Of a DNA stretch of 64,000 bases, positions 34,872-43,833 are shown one piece after another. The DNA lies in the NCBI GenBank assembly GCA_029243245.1, contig JAQWSK010000008.1:23904-87903 (forward strand), read 5' to 3'. The notes beneath the pieces are model-generated. The model saw only the letters and a program-made list of their open reading frames with translations, was not told the DNA's origin and made no database searches. A program made the translations under genes and the position numbers. The first letter of the stretch is position 1. Each line of letters opens with the position of its first letter. Origin of the DNA: Flavobacteriaceae bacterium. GTDB taxonomy: Bacteria; Bacteroidota; Bacteroidia; Flavobacteriales; Flavobacteriaceae.

Positions 34872-35924
34872 TTGAAAACAATAAAAGGTCCCGCTATTTT
34901 TTTAGCACAATTTGTGGATAAAAAGGCTCCTTTCAACTCCTTAGACGGAATGTGTAAATGGGCTGCTGATTTAGGATATAAAGGTATTCAAATCCCTACT
35001 TGGGAGTCTTTTCTTATCGATCTTGATAAAGCCTCTGAGAGTCAAACTTATTGTGATGAACTAAAAGGTAAAGTCAATAGTTATGGTCTTGAAATAACAG
35101 AACTGTCTACTCATCTTCAAGGACAACTAGTTGCTGTTCATCAGTCATATGATTTGATGTTTGACAACTTTGCACCAGATAAATATAAAAATAATCCAAA
35201 GGCTCGCACCGAGTGGGCTATTTCTAATGTAAAAAAAGCAGCCACAGCAAGTAGAAGGCTTGGCTTAAAAACACATGCTACATTTTCAGGAGCTTTATTA
35301 TGGCATACCTGGCATCCTTGGCCTCAAAGACCTGATGGTCTTGTAGAAATGGGTTTTTTAGAACTCGCAAAAAGGTGGCTTCCAATATTAAATCACTTTG
35401 ACAAGGAAGGGGTAGATGTTTGTTATGAAATCCACCCAGGAGAAGATCTTCATGATGGAGTTACTTTTGAAAGATTCTTAAAAGCTACTAATAATCATAA
35501 ACGTGTAAATATTTTATACGATCCTAGTCATTTTGTTTTACAACAACTTGACTATATAGAATATATTGATCATTATCATAGCTTTATAAAATCTTTTCAT
35601 GTAAAAGATTCTGAATTTAGGCCTAATGGAAAAAAAGGAGTGTTTGGAGGCTATGGCGATTGGATTGATAGGGCTGGAAGATATCGCTCACCTGGAGATG
35701 GACAAATTGATTTTAAACAAATTTTTACTAAATTAACCGAATATGGTTGTGATTTATGGGCTGTAATGGAATGGGAATGTTGTATTAAAAGTCCTGAACA
35801 AGGAGCTAAAGAAGGAGCTCTATTTATTCAAAACCATATAATTGAAGCAACTGAAAAAACATTTGATGATTTTGCAGGAGGGAAAATTGATAAAAATCAT
35901 CTTAAACAAATTTTAAACTTATAA
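34872..35924 (+). CDS. Sugar phosphate isomerase/epimerase-family TIM-barrel protein
   Basis: 350 residues, cytosolic (no signal), second TIM-barrel protein of this fold in the locus. The start codon is TTG 34872, giving MKTIKGPAIFLAQF, which matches the family's conserved N-terminus; the next Met comes only at about residue 27. Metal-binding strands are visible: CYEIHPGEDLHDG, ILYDPSHFVLQQLDY, SFHVKDSEFRPNG and AVMEWECC. Isomerase, epimerase or keto-sugar lyase/hydratase activity are all possible. It is followed after 2 bases by the DUF1080 gene. Confidence 0.83.
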   Translation: MKTIKGPAIFLAQFVDKKAPFNSLDGMCKWAADLGYKGIQIPTWESFLIDLDKASESQTYCDELKGKVNSYGLEITELSTHLQGQLVAVHQSYDLMFDNFAPDKYKNNPKARTEWAISNVKKAATASRRLGLKTHATFSGALLWHTWHPWPQRPDGLVEMGFLELAKRWLPILNHFDKEGVDVCYEIHPGEDLHDGVTFERFLKATNNHKRVNILYDPSHFVLQQLDYIEYIDHYHSFIKSFHVKDSEFRPNGKKGVFGGYGDWIDRAGRYRSPGDGQIDFKQIFTKLTEYGCDLWAVMEWECCIKSPEQGAKEGALFIQNHIIEATEKTFDDFAGGKIDKNHLKQILNL

Positions 35925-35926
35925 AA

Positions 35927-36679
35927 ATGAAAAATATAATATTACTAACAGGCTTTTTTATTTTGGCTTGTCAGAATCAACCAAAGAAAAAAATAACTGA
36001 CGAATACTCAGTAAAACCTGAATTTAATGAATCAAATTCAGCAAACTGGATTAATCTATTTGATGGCACAACATTTAAAGGTTGGCACCAATTTAATAAA
36101 ACCGAAATGAGTCCAGCATGGTCTATTGAAGAAGGAGCAATGATGTTTAAACCAGATGGTGAAAAATACGGTGGAGGACATAATATTGTGACTGATAATG
36201 AATATACAAATTTTGAACTTTCTTTAGAATGGAAAATTTCAGAAGGTGGAAATAGTGGGATTTTTTGGGGAGTAAAAGAAGATCCAAAGTATTTTGAAGC
36301 TTATCAGACTGGTCCAGAAGTTCAAGTTTTAGATAATGAAAGACACCCTGATGCGAAAGCTAATCCTAAATACCATCAAGCTGGAGCTCTTTATGATCTT
36401 GTTCAGCCGAGCCAAGATGTATGTAATCCTGCCGGAACCTGGAACCACGTTGTTCTTATGATAAATCATATTTCAAATAAAGGTAGTATTAAACTAAATG
36501 ACACAGAAATTGCAACGTTTCCAGTTAATGGCGAACCCTGGAAAGAATTAGTTAGTGGTTCTAAATTTGATAATGAAACATTTGTTGACTTTGGTAAATT
36601 TAAAACTGGAAGAATAGGTCTTCAAGACCATGGTGATGTTGTGTCTTACCGTAATATTAAAATACGTGAGATAGAGTAG
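35927..36679 (+). CDS. DUF1080 (3-keto-disaccharide hydrolase family) lipoprotein
   Basis: 250 residues. Signal MKNIILLTGFFILACQ with lipobox Cys15 predicts an envelope lipoprotein. The body is a concanavalin-like jelly roll with DUF1080 hallmarks: NLFDGTTFKGWHQF, GGNSGIFWGVKED, EVQVLDNERHPD, GALYDLVQPSQ and GTWNHVVLM. Family members cleave 3-keto glycosides, which fits the GMC oxidoreductase across the divergent promoter. It ends the sugar unit; yicC begins 4 bases later on the same strand and may be read through. Confidence 0.87.
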   Translation: MKNIILLTGFFILACQNQPKKKITDEYSVKPEFNESNSANWINLFDGTTFKGWHQFNKTEMSPAWSIEEGAMMFKPDGEKYGGGHNIVTDNEYTNFELSLEWKISEGGNSGIFWGVKEDPKYFEAYQTGPEVQVLDNERHPDAKANPKYHQAGALYDLVQPSQDVCNPAGTWNHVVLMINHISNKGSIKLNDTEIATFPVNGEPWKELVSGSKFDNETFVDFGKFKTGRIGLQDHGDVVSYRNIKIREIE

Positions 36680-36683
36680 AACT

Positions 36684-37541
36684 ATGATAAAATCTATGAC
36701 AGGTTTTGGAAAAGGGGAATCCACTTTCGAAAACAAATCAATTATAGTAGAGGTTAGAACTTTAAATAGCAAAAATCTTGATGTTAATTGTAGAATTTCT
36801 AATAATTATAAAGATTTAGAATCTGAGTTTAGAAAGAAAATTTCTAATTCCCTGAAAAGAGGTAAAATTGATTTTTTTATATACAATAAATCAGTAGATG
36901 ATAAAACTGGATCTAAAATTAATCTTGAAACAGTTGAGGATTATTTTTCACAATTAAAAAAGCTTTCCTTAAATAAAGAATCCGATTTACTGTCAATAGC
37001 GATGAGGTTGCCTGGAGTAATGAAAACGGAAAAAGAGACATTAAATGATGATGAAAAAAATGAAGTTTTAAAACTTTTTAAAAATGCAATAAAAGAAGTA
37101 ATTAGTTTTAGAAATCAAGAAGGGAAAATCATTTTTAAAGATTTTACTAATCGACTTGTAGTTATTGAGGATCATCTAAAAATAATTTCAAAAATTGATC
37201 AAAATCGAATTCAATCAATAAAAGAAAAGCTTAAAAGCTCATTAAAAGATCTTAAGATAAATATTGACGAAAATAGATTTGAACAAGAGTTAATTTATTA
37301 TGTTGAAAAATATGATATCACCGAGGAGAAGGTTCGTCTAAATAATCATATAAATTACTTTAAAGAAACTTTAAATACTGATGATTCTAATGGTAAAAAA
37401 CTCGGGTTTATTTCCCAAGAAATGGGACGTGAAATTAATACTATAGGGTCAAAAGCTAATGATTTTGAACTTCAGAAAATAGTTGTTCAAATGAAAGATG
37501 AATTGGAAAAAATAAAAGAACAACTTCTAAACGTGTTATAG
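36684..37541 (+). CDS. YicC-family endoribonuclease-like protein
   Basis: 285 residues. Starts MIKSMTGFGKGES, the YicC N-terminal signature, with VEVRTLNSKNLDVNCRI following, and ends with the DUF1732 C-terminal part (FISQEMGREINTIGSKAND). YicC proteins are RNA-degrading enzymes of the RmuC/YicC group; the activity here is inferred by family. Its TAG stop shares a base with the GTG start of gmk, a gene order common in bacteria. Confidence 0.92.
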   Translation: MIKSMTGFGKGESTFENKSIIVEVRTLNSKNLDVNCRISNNYKDLESEFRKKISNSLKRGKIDFFIYNKSVDDKTGSKINLETVEDYFSQLKKLSLNKESDLLSIAMRLPGVMKTEKETLNDDEKNEVLKLFKNAIKEVISFRNQEGKIIFKDFTNRLVVIEDHLKIISKIDQNRIQSIKEKLKSSLKDLKINIDENRFEQELIYYVEKYDITEEKVRLNNHINYFKETLNTDDSNGKKLGFISQEMGREINTIGSKANDFELQKIVVQMKDELEKIKEQLLNVL

Positions 37542-38113
37542 TGGAAAATGGTAAAATGATTGTTTTTTCTGCTCCTTCAGGTTCTGGGAAAACAACTCTT
37601 GTAAAGCATTTGTTAAATATTTTTTCAGTTTTGGAGTTTTCAATTTCTGCAACCTCTAGATCTCCTAGAGGAAAAGAAGTTAATGGAAAGGATTACCATT
37701 TTTTAAATACCGAATCATTTAAAAAAGAAATTAGTAATAATTCTTTTATTGAGTATGAAGAAGTTTATCCCGGAACCTATTATGGTACCCTTAGGTCTGA
37801 AATTGAAAAAATATGGAATAATAATAAAATAGTTGTTTTTGATATTGACGTTATTGGAGGTTTAAACATAAAGGAACAATTTTCTAAAAATACTTTGACA
37901 ATCTTTATTAAACCACCTGACTTTGAAACTCTTGAAAAAAGACTAATCAAAAGGAAAACTGATAATTCAGAAAAAATAAAAATTCGACTTGAAAAAGCTA
38001 AAGAGGAAATGACTTTATGTGATAAATTTGATCACTTAGTAATTAATGATGATTTAGAGATTGCCAAAATAAAAATTAAAAAGATTGTTAGTGAATTTAT
38101 ATCTAAAAAATGA
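37541..38113 (+). CDS. gmk: Guanylate kinase
   Basis: Phosphorylates GMP to GDP. 190 residues from GTG 37541, giving MENGKMIVFSAPSGSGKTT; a start at ATG 37556 is possible but less like the family. The P-loop APSGSGKTT, the GMP-site ATSRSPRGKEVNGKDYHF and the YEEVYPGTYYGT stretch are all intact. One-base overlap with yicC and an ATGA-type overlap with nadD show tight coupling. Confidence 0.95.
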   Translation: MENGKMIVFSAPSGSGKTTLVKHLLNIFSVLEFSISATSRSPRGKEVNGKDYHFLNTESFKKEISNNSFIEYEEVYPGTYYGTLRSEIEKIWNNNKIVVFDIDVIGGLNIKEQFSKNTLTIFIKPPDFETLEKRLIKRKTDNSEKIKIRLEKAKEEMTLCDKFDHLVINDDLEIAKIKIKKIVSEFISKK

Positions 38114-38694
38114 TGAAAAAAGGTCTTTTTTTTGGTTCTTTTAACCCAATTCATAATGGGCACTTAGAAGTAGCAAATTACTTTATAAACAATAAACTTT
38201 TAAGTGAAATAACCTTTATTGTTACTCCTCAAAACCCATTTAAATCTAAAAATAAAGATCAGAATTTTGACAAAAAATACAAGGCTGTAGAGTTAGCAAC
38301 TATAAACAATCCAAAAATTAAATTATCAGACATTGAATTAAAACTCCCAACCCCCAACTATACTTGTAATACATTAAGATTTTTAAGAACTAAAAACCCT
38401 GGAAATGAATATGTTTTTTTAATGGGCAGCGACCTATTAATAAATTTTGATAAATGGAAAAATTATCAAAATATTTTAGAAAATCACAATCTATTTATAT
38501 ATCCTAGAAAAAATGAAAAATCAATTCCTGAAAAGTTTATAATTCATAATAAAATTGAGTTTTTCAAAGCCCCATTCATCGAAGTTTCAAGTACTTCTAT
38601 ACGTGAAAAACATAAAAATGGAAAATCTATTAAAGATTTAGTTCCACCGATAGTTCATGACTATTTAATACGTAATAAATTATATGATCTTTAA
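38110..38694 (+). CDS. nadD: Nicotinate-nucleotide adenylyltransferase
   Basis: Makes deamido-NAD from nicotinate mononucleotide and ATP. 194 residues. Nucleotidyltransferase motif GSFNPIHNGHLEVA at the N-terminus and the C-terminal SSTSIREKHKNGKS are the two NadD signatures; YVFLMGSDLLINFDKWKN lies between. Two adjacent ATGs (38110, 38113) both work. Its TAA interleaves with the reverse TAA of the glycosyltransferase gene in a shared TTAA at 38691-38694. Confidence 0.94.
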   Translation: MMKKGLFFGSFNPIHNGHLEVANYFINNKLLSEITFIVTPQNPFKSKNKDQNFDKKYKAVELATINNPKIKLSDIELKLPTPNYTCNTLRFLRTKNPGNEYVFLMGSDLLINFDKWKNYQNILENHNLFIYPRKNEKSIPEKFIIHNKIEFFKAPFIEVSSTSIREKHKNGKSIKDLVPPIVHDYLIRNKLYDL

Positions 38695-39989
38695 AGCCCT
38701 TCAATTATTTTAATCAAGCTTTTTGTGTTCTCTTCTCTTGAAAATGGTAAAACAGGACTAAGCTCTGCTTCATAAATTTTTCCTTTTACCCAATTATCGT
38801 AGATAGTTTTAATAAATGATATAATTAAATCAATTTCAGTTGGCTTTACAGTTAAATTATAACTTTGCTTTGATAATAACTTTGATGCCTCACCTTCAGA
38901 ATCTCCAATCATTAGAATTGGATTTCCAGTAGCCATGTACTCAATTAATTTTCCAGAAATCATAGAAGATTTTTTATTCTGATCAAATAAAAAATTTAGA
39001 AGAATATTAGCTTGACACATCAAATCAACTGCTTTTGAATGATCTAAGTAGCCATAGTATTTAAAGTTGGGAATAAGCTCAAATTCTTCTAATATTTCAT
39101 CTGAAATTAACCCAGCAAAAACTATTTTAAATTTAATATTAGAATAAAGTTTCTTAAGTTTAATTAATGATTCAATAACTGACTTATAAGGATGGTTTGA
39201 TGTTAAAAGCCCTGTGAAAACTATTTTAAAGTCTTCATTAATTTCCTTATTAAAATTGTTAAACAAATCAGCATCAAATCCGTTATATATTTTATAAAAA
39301 CGTTTCTTTACCGATATTTTGGATTGCAATTCTTTATGGAAATTCTCTGAAGCTGTAGTTAAAATTGCATCTGCATTTGATAAAACCTTTTTTTCTAGCA
39401 AAGAGTCTTTCTTTTTAGCAAAAGAAAGGCGATAAAATGACTTAAGGTAAAATAAATCTGTCCATGGGTCTCTAAAATCAGCAATCCATTTTGTTTTTAG
39501 TATAGATTTTAACTTTAACCCTATCAAGTGCGTTGAATGTGGTGGGCCTGATGTAATTATTTGATCAATATTATTATCATTTATAATTTTAATAGCCTTT
39601 CTTATAGCAGGTTTTATCCAACTAATTCTTGCATCAGGAATAAAAAGATTACCCCTTATAAAACTGGCAATATAATCTGAAATTCCTTTTTTTGAAAACT
39701 CACCTTGTGGAACTTTAATTGAACTTTTAAAGCCATTTCTAAACCAAGAATATATTTTAATCCAATTAAAGGCTTTTACATAATGAATAGGTATTCCTTC
39801 AACTTCTTTTAATAATGATTTGTCTATTGATGAAAAAGAAGCTGATTTTACATCAATAGACAATACAATGGGAGAGTATCCAAGTTTTTTTAAATATTTT
39901 GAAAAATACAACCACCTTTGAACTCCTGATCCTCCTGAAGGTGGCCAGTAATATGTGATTATGAGTATGGGTTTAGCTTTGGACAGCAT
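38691..39989 (-). CDS. Glycosyltransferase, GT4-like
   Basis: 432-residue glycosyltransferase of the GT-B fold, probably for cell-surface polysaccharide. Seen: an N-terminal ITYYWPPSGGSGVQRWLYF, the GPPHSTHLIG turn, KWIADFRDPWTD, and the C-terminal donor-site region with KLIEYMATGNPILMIGD. The donor sugar is unknown. It follows the DUF2480 gene on the same strand after about 30 bases and could be the tail of the SUF transcript, but a functional link is not implied. The 3' end interleaves with nadD. Confidence 0.85.
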   Translation of the reverse strand: MLSKAKPILIITYYWPPSGGSGVQRWLYFSKYLKKLGYSPIVLSIDVKSASFSSIDKSLLKEVEGIPIHYVKAFNWIKIYSWFRNGFKSSIKVPQGEFSKKGISDYIASFIRGNLFIPDARISWIKPAIRKAIKIINDNNIDQIITSGPPHSTHLIGLKLKSILKTKWIADFRDPWTDLFYLKSFYRLSFAKKKDSLLEKKVLSNADAILTTASENFHKELQSKISVKKRFYKIYNGFDADLFNNFNKEINEDFKIVFTGLLTSNHPYKSVIESLIKLKKLYSNIKFKIVFAGLISDEILEEFELIPNFKYYGYLDHSKAVDLMCQANILLNFLFDQNKKSSMISGKLIEYMATGNPILMIGDSEGEASKLLSKQSYNLTVKPTEIDLIISFIKTIYDNWVKGKIYEAELSPVLPFSREENTKSLIKIIEGL

Positions 39990-40021
39990 AGAGTCTAATA
40001 TAAAAAATATACCTAAAGAAT

Positions 40022-40531
40022 TTATTTATTTGAGCTCCAAAGAGGTACAGAAGAACAGGCTTCTCCGTAAGAAATTTTTTTAGCATATCCTTGTAATTTA
40101 TTAATCAAAAACCCATAAGCTGAATCTGGAATTGTTTGATCACTGCAGCCTTTTATTACAATTGGTTTATTTTGATATTCGGTACAATCCAGTTCAGAAA
40201 TAACTCTTTCAAAAAGAACTGTTTCCAACTGTTCTAAATTTCCTATAACAACTTTCTTTGCAAAATGTTTTAGTGAGGTCGCTATTAATAGTTTAGCCCA
40301 TGAAGGTAATATTACTTCTGTACTACAGCCAACAGCAACAAACTGATTAGAATACTGAGTCCAATCATGTTCTTTAATAAATTCTCTTATTTTATTTTCA
40401 CGAATAATAACACCATTCTCCATAATGTTTTTTAAGTCAAAAAAAAATCTAATCCCTTCTATACGTAAATCTTCAAGATTAATAGTTATTAAGGAACTGT
40501 TTGAAACTCGATTCAAAATAGGTTCGTCCAT
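40022..40531 (-). CDS. DUF2480 family protein
   Basis: 169 residues, cytosolic, no known function. In Bacteroidota this family is commonly encoded after the SUF genes, as here, 5 bases after the DUF59 gene. Seen: LEDLRIEGIRFFFDLKNIMENG near the N-terminus, CSTEVILPSWAKLLIA in the middle, and two further cysteines in VIKGCSDQTIPDSAYG and YGEACSSVPLW. The spaced cysteines and context make an iron-sulfur role possible, but that is inference. Confidence 0.75.
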   Translation of the reverse strand: MDEPILNRVSNSSLITINLEDLRIEGIRFFFDLKNIMENGVIIRENKIREFIKEHDWTQYSNQFVAVGCSTEVILPSWAKLLIATSLKHFAKKVVIGNLEQLETVLFERVISELDCTEYQNKPIVIKGCSDQTIPDSAYGFLINKLQGYAKKISYGEACSSVPLWSSNK

Positions 40532-40536
40532 CTCTT

Positions 40537-40860
40537 TTATAGTAATCCTAACTCTAATTTCGCTTCATCACTCATTAAATCTTTTGACCATGGAGGATCA
40601 AAAGTCATTTCAACTGAAGCGCTTTTAACTTCATCTATTGACATTACTTTTTCCTCTACCTCGACTGGAAGAGTTTCAGCAACAGGACAATTTGGAGTTG
40701 TTAGTGTCATCAAAATTTTAACTTCCAAGTCTTCATTAACAAAGACATCATAAATCAATCCCAATTCATATATGTCAACAGGAATTTCAGGATCAAAAAT
40801 AGTTTTAATTACACTAACAATTTTTTCTCCTAACTCATTTACATCAATTTGTGTGTCCAT
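40537..40860 (-). CDS. DUF59/MIP18-family SUF protein (SufT-like)
   Basis: 107 residues. The core is the DUF59 pattern: KTIFDPEIPVDIYELGLIYD and TTPNCPVAETLPVEVEEKV with the conserved Cys, then EMTFDPPWSKDLMS. Family members help mature iron-sulfur proteins, which fits its place directly after sufE (one-base gap) in the SUF operon. It is the short single-domain form. Confidence 0.88.
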   Translation of the reverse strand: MDTQIDVNELGEKIVSVIKTIFDPEIPVDIYELGLIYDVFVNEDLEVKILMTLTTPNCPVAETLPVEVEEKVMSIDEVKSASVEMTFDPPWSKDLMSDEAKLELGLL

Positions 40861-40861
40861 T

Positions 40862-41287
40862 TTAATTTATTTGTGTTTGGTACGCAATTGCATACATTTT
40901 TAGTTGTTTAATCATAGAAACAAGCCCATTTGCTCTTGTAGGTGAAAGGTGTTCTTTTAAACCAATCTCATCTATAAAAGCCGTGTCTGCAGCTAAAATA
41001 TCTGAAGGGTGTTGTTCAGAGAATACCCTTAATAGTAAAGCAATGATTCCTTTAGTTATAATAGCATCACTGTCAGCTGTATAAATAAGTTTATCTTTTT
41101 TTAATTCTGCATAAACCCATACTTTACTTTGACACCCTTTTATAATATTACTATCTGTTCTGTGTTTTTCATCAATAATTGGTAAAGATTTTCCTAGTTC
41201 AATCATGTATTCATAACGTTGCATCCAGTCCTCAAATAAAGCAAACTCATCTACAATTTCTTTTTGTATGTTAGCTATAGTTTTCAT
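40862..41287 (-). CDS. sufE: SufE cysteine desulfuration protein
   Basis: Accepts persulfide sulfur from SufS and passes it to the SufBCD scaffold. 141 residues. The active Cys52 lies in IIKGCQSKVWVYAEL, the family signature; WMQRYEYMIELGKSLP precedes it. It lies 15 bases after sufS and one base before the DUF59 gene, in the usual SUF order. Confidence 0.95.
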   Translation of the reverse strand: MKTIANIQKEIVDEFALFEDWMQRYEYMIELGKSLPIIDEKHRTDSNIIKGCQSKVWVYAELKKDKLIYTADSDAIITKGIIALLLRVFSEQHPSDILAADTAFIDEIGLKEHLSPTRANGLVSMIKQLKMYAIAYQTQIN

Positions 41288-41302
41288 ACCTAAAGTTACA
41301 AA

Positions 41303-42517
41303 TTAAACTAACATCAATTTTGCGCGTTTTATTGCATTAACCATAATATCAATTTCTTCTTTGGTGTTATAAAAAGAAAAAGAAGCTCTAATAGTTCCTG
41401 GTATTTGAAAATAGTCCATTATTGGTTGAGCACAGTGATGACCTGTCCTTACTGCTATTCCTAGCTTGTCAAGAATTACCCCTAGATCATAAGCGTGAAT
41501 TGATTTAATACTAAAGGAAACGATCGCTGTTTTTTGTTTAGATTGTCCATAAATTTTTAAACCTTCAATTTCTAAAAGTTCAGAAGTTGCATAATCTAAA
41601 AGTGACTTTTCATATTTAGCTATTGAATCATAACCAATTTCATTAATATAATTTATTGCAGTTCCTAAAGCTATTCCTCCAGCTATGTTTGGTGTACCTG
41701 CTTCGAACTTATGAGGTAATTTAGCATAGATGGTTTTTTCAAAAGTAACCTCATCTATCATTTCACCTCCACCTTGGGATGGAGGTAACATATTTAAAAG
41801 TTTTTCTTTTCCGTAAAGCATTCCCACTCCTGTTGGGCCCATCAACTTATGTCCTGAAACAACATAATAATCAATATCTAATTCTTGTAAATCAATTTTA
41901 ATATGTGGAGCAGCTTGTGCACCATCAATTAAAACAACTGCATTATTAGAATGTGCTATTGATAAAATCGATTCGATTGGATTGATAGTTCCTAAAGCGT
42001 TTGAAACATGAGATATAGCTACAAGTTGAGTTTTATCACAACATATTGATTCAAATTCTTCTAATATTAAACCACCATTTTGATCCATTGGGGCAACTCT
42101 CAAAATTGCTCCAGTTCTTTCACAAAGCATTTGCCACGGGACTATATTAGAATGGTGTTCCATTACTGATAAAATAATCTCATCATCTTTTTTTAAAATA
42201 TTACTATACCCTGCGGCAACTATATTTATACTGTGAGTAGATCCAGACGTAAAAATAATCTCATGAGAATGTCTAGCATTAAAATTAAGCTGAAGAATTT
42301 GTCTAGCTTTTTCGTATGCATCAGTAGCCTCTTGACTTAATTTATGAACTCCCCTATGAATATTTGAATTATAATTAGAATAATAGTTTAAAATTTCATC
42401 AATTACAACTTGAGGAGTTTGAGATGTTGCAGCATTATCAAAATAAACTAATTGATTTCCATTAATCTTTCTTTTCAAGATTGGAAAATCATTTCTAATT
42501 TTTTTAATATCTATCAT
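41303..42517 (-). CDS. sufS: Cysteine desulfurase SufS
   Basis: PLP enzyme that takes sulfur from cysteine. 404 residues. PLP Lys224 in VVSGHKLMGPTGVGMLYG and the persulfide Cys362 in VRTGHHCAQPIM are present; NAATSQTP at the N-terminus and EHHSNIVPW are typical of the SufS (group II) type. Its first base overlaps the stop of sufD by one position. Partner SufE is next. Confidence 0.96.
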   Translation of the reverse strand: MIDIKKIRNDFPILKRKINGNQLVYFDNAATSQTPQVVIDEILNYYSNYNSNIHRGVHKLSQEATDAYEKARQILQLNFNARHSHEIIFTSGSTHSINIVAAGYSNILKKDDEIILSVMEHHSNIVPWQMLCERTGAILRVAPMDQNGGLILEEFESICCDKTQLVAISHVSNALGTINPIESILSIAHSNNAVVLIDGAQAAPHIKIDLQELDIDYYVVSGHKLMGPTGVGMLYGKEKLLNMLPPSQGGGEMIDEVTFEKTIYAKLPHKFEAGTPNIAGGIALGTAINYINEIGYDSIAKYEKSLLDYATSELLEIEGLKIYGQSKQKTAIVSFSIKSIHAYDLGVILDKLGIAVRTGHHCAQPIMDYFQIPGTIRASFSFYNTKEEIDIMVNAIKRAKLMLV

Positions 42518-43833
42518 TATAAATCGAAACCAAGATTGACCCCTAACTTTTCAGCAATCTGTCCATTAATCCTTTTTTTTAAAACATTAATTTGAACACT
42601 CTGTAGAATATTATTAGCAAAGGCATAGGTTAATAAGGCTTTAGCTTCTTTTCTTGGAATACCACGTGAACGAAGGTAAAATAATGTGTCCTCATCTAGC
42701 TGACCAATAGTACATCCATGAGAACACTTAACATCATCAGCAAAAATTTCAAGTTGTGGTTTAGAATTAATAGTCGCTTTATCATCAATCAGAATATTAT
42801 TACTTTGCTGAAAAGCATTTGTTTTTTGAGCAATTTTATCTACAAAAATTTTTCCATTAAAGACTCCTTTAGATTGTTCAGAGTAAATTCCTTTATAATC
42901 CTGATGACTATCACAATTTGGTTTAGAATGATTAACAAGTGTATTGTGATCAACATGCTGTTTTCCCTTTAATATTGTCAATCCTTTTAGTGTTGACATA
43001 ATATTTTGATCCTTGTGAAAATAATTTAAATTATTTCTGACGAGCTTTCCTCCAAACGAAAATGTGTGGACACTCACATGACTGTTTTTTTCTTGAACAA
43101 TATATGTGTTATCAATCAAACTAGCTGAGTCCAAATCATTTTGAATTTTATAATAATCTAGCAAAGAATCTTTATGAGCATGAATTTCAGTAACAGTATT
43201 GGTAACTACATCATGAGAACTTAAGCTTTGATGTCTTTCAATAATTTGTACCTGAGCATTTTCTTCAACAACTATAAGGTTTCTAGGTTGAAGCCATAAA
43301 GCTTTCTGTTCTCCAGTAGAGAAATGTACAATTTCAATTGGATTCTCAGAAACTTTATTTTTAGGAATATATATGTAAGCTCCTTCCTTAGCAAATGCAG
43401 TATTAAGTGCAGTCAAACTTTCATCTTTAACTGCGGCCTTGTTAAAGTATTTATCAATAATTGGTTTATACTTCTGCTTGCTAAGTGCAGCTGATAATAA
43501 GCACACATCTAAACCATCATGGGTTGTTTCTGACAAAAAAGGACTATAGATTCCATCAATAAATACTATTTTATAAGTATCGATATCATATAGGAAATAG
43601 CGCTTAACATGTTTAAGTTCAATTCCAGAATCAGTTCTTGGAAATAAGGCATAATTTTTATTAACTACAGAAGCTAAAGACGTATACTTCCAGGCCTCAA
43701 TTTTTCTTGTTGGAAATCCTTTTTTTTCAAAAACTCTTAGTGCTCTAGTTCTAAATCCTTGAATAGTTTCATTGACTTCTGATTGTTCTTCAAAAGCAAG
43801 ATGAGAGTCTAATAATTTTTCTTTTAACTCCAT
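42517..43833 (-). CDS. sufD: Fe-S assembly protein SufD
   Basis: 438 residues, scaffold subunit of the SufBC2D complex. The right-handed beta-helix core runs from about 150 to 380, with the conserved CSHGCTIGQLDEDTLFYLRSRG motif region (only part quoted as CSHGCTIGQ) near the C-terminus and GIPRKEAKALLTYAF after it. One-base overlaps with sufC and sufS show translational coupling. Family assignment rests on these motifs and on the operon. Confidence 0.94.
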   Translation of the reverse strand: MELKEKLLDSHLAFEEQSEVNETIQGFRTRALRVFEKKGFPTRKIEAWKYTSLASVVNKNYALFPRTDSGIELKHVKRYFLYDIDTYKIVFIDGIYSPFLSETTHDGLDVCLLSAALSKQKYKPIIDKYFNKAAVKDESLTALNTAFAKEGAYIYIPKNKVSENPIEIVHFSTGEQKALWLQPRNLIVVEENAQVQIIERHQSLSSHDVVTNTVTEIHAHKDSLLDYYKIQNDLDSASLIDNTYIVQEKNSHVSVHTFSFGGKLVRNNLNYFHKDQNIMSTLKGLTILKGKQHVDHNTLVNHSKPNCDSHQDYKGIYSEQSKGVFNGKIFVDKIAQKTNAFQQSNNILIDDKATINSKPQLEIFADDVKCSHGCTIGQLDEDTLFYLRSRGIPRKEAKALLTYAFANNILQSVQINVLKKRINGQIAEKLGVNLGFDL

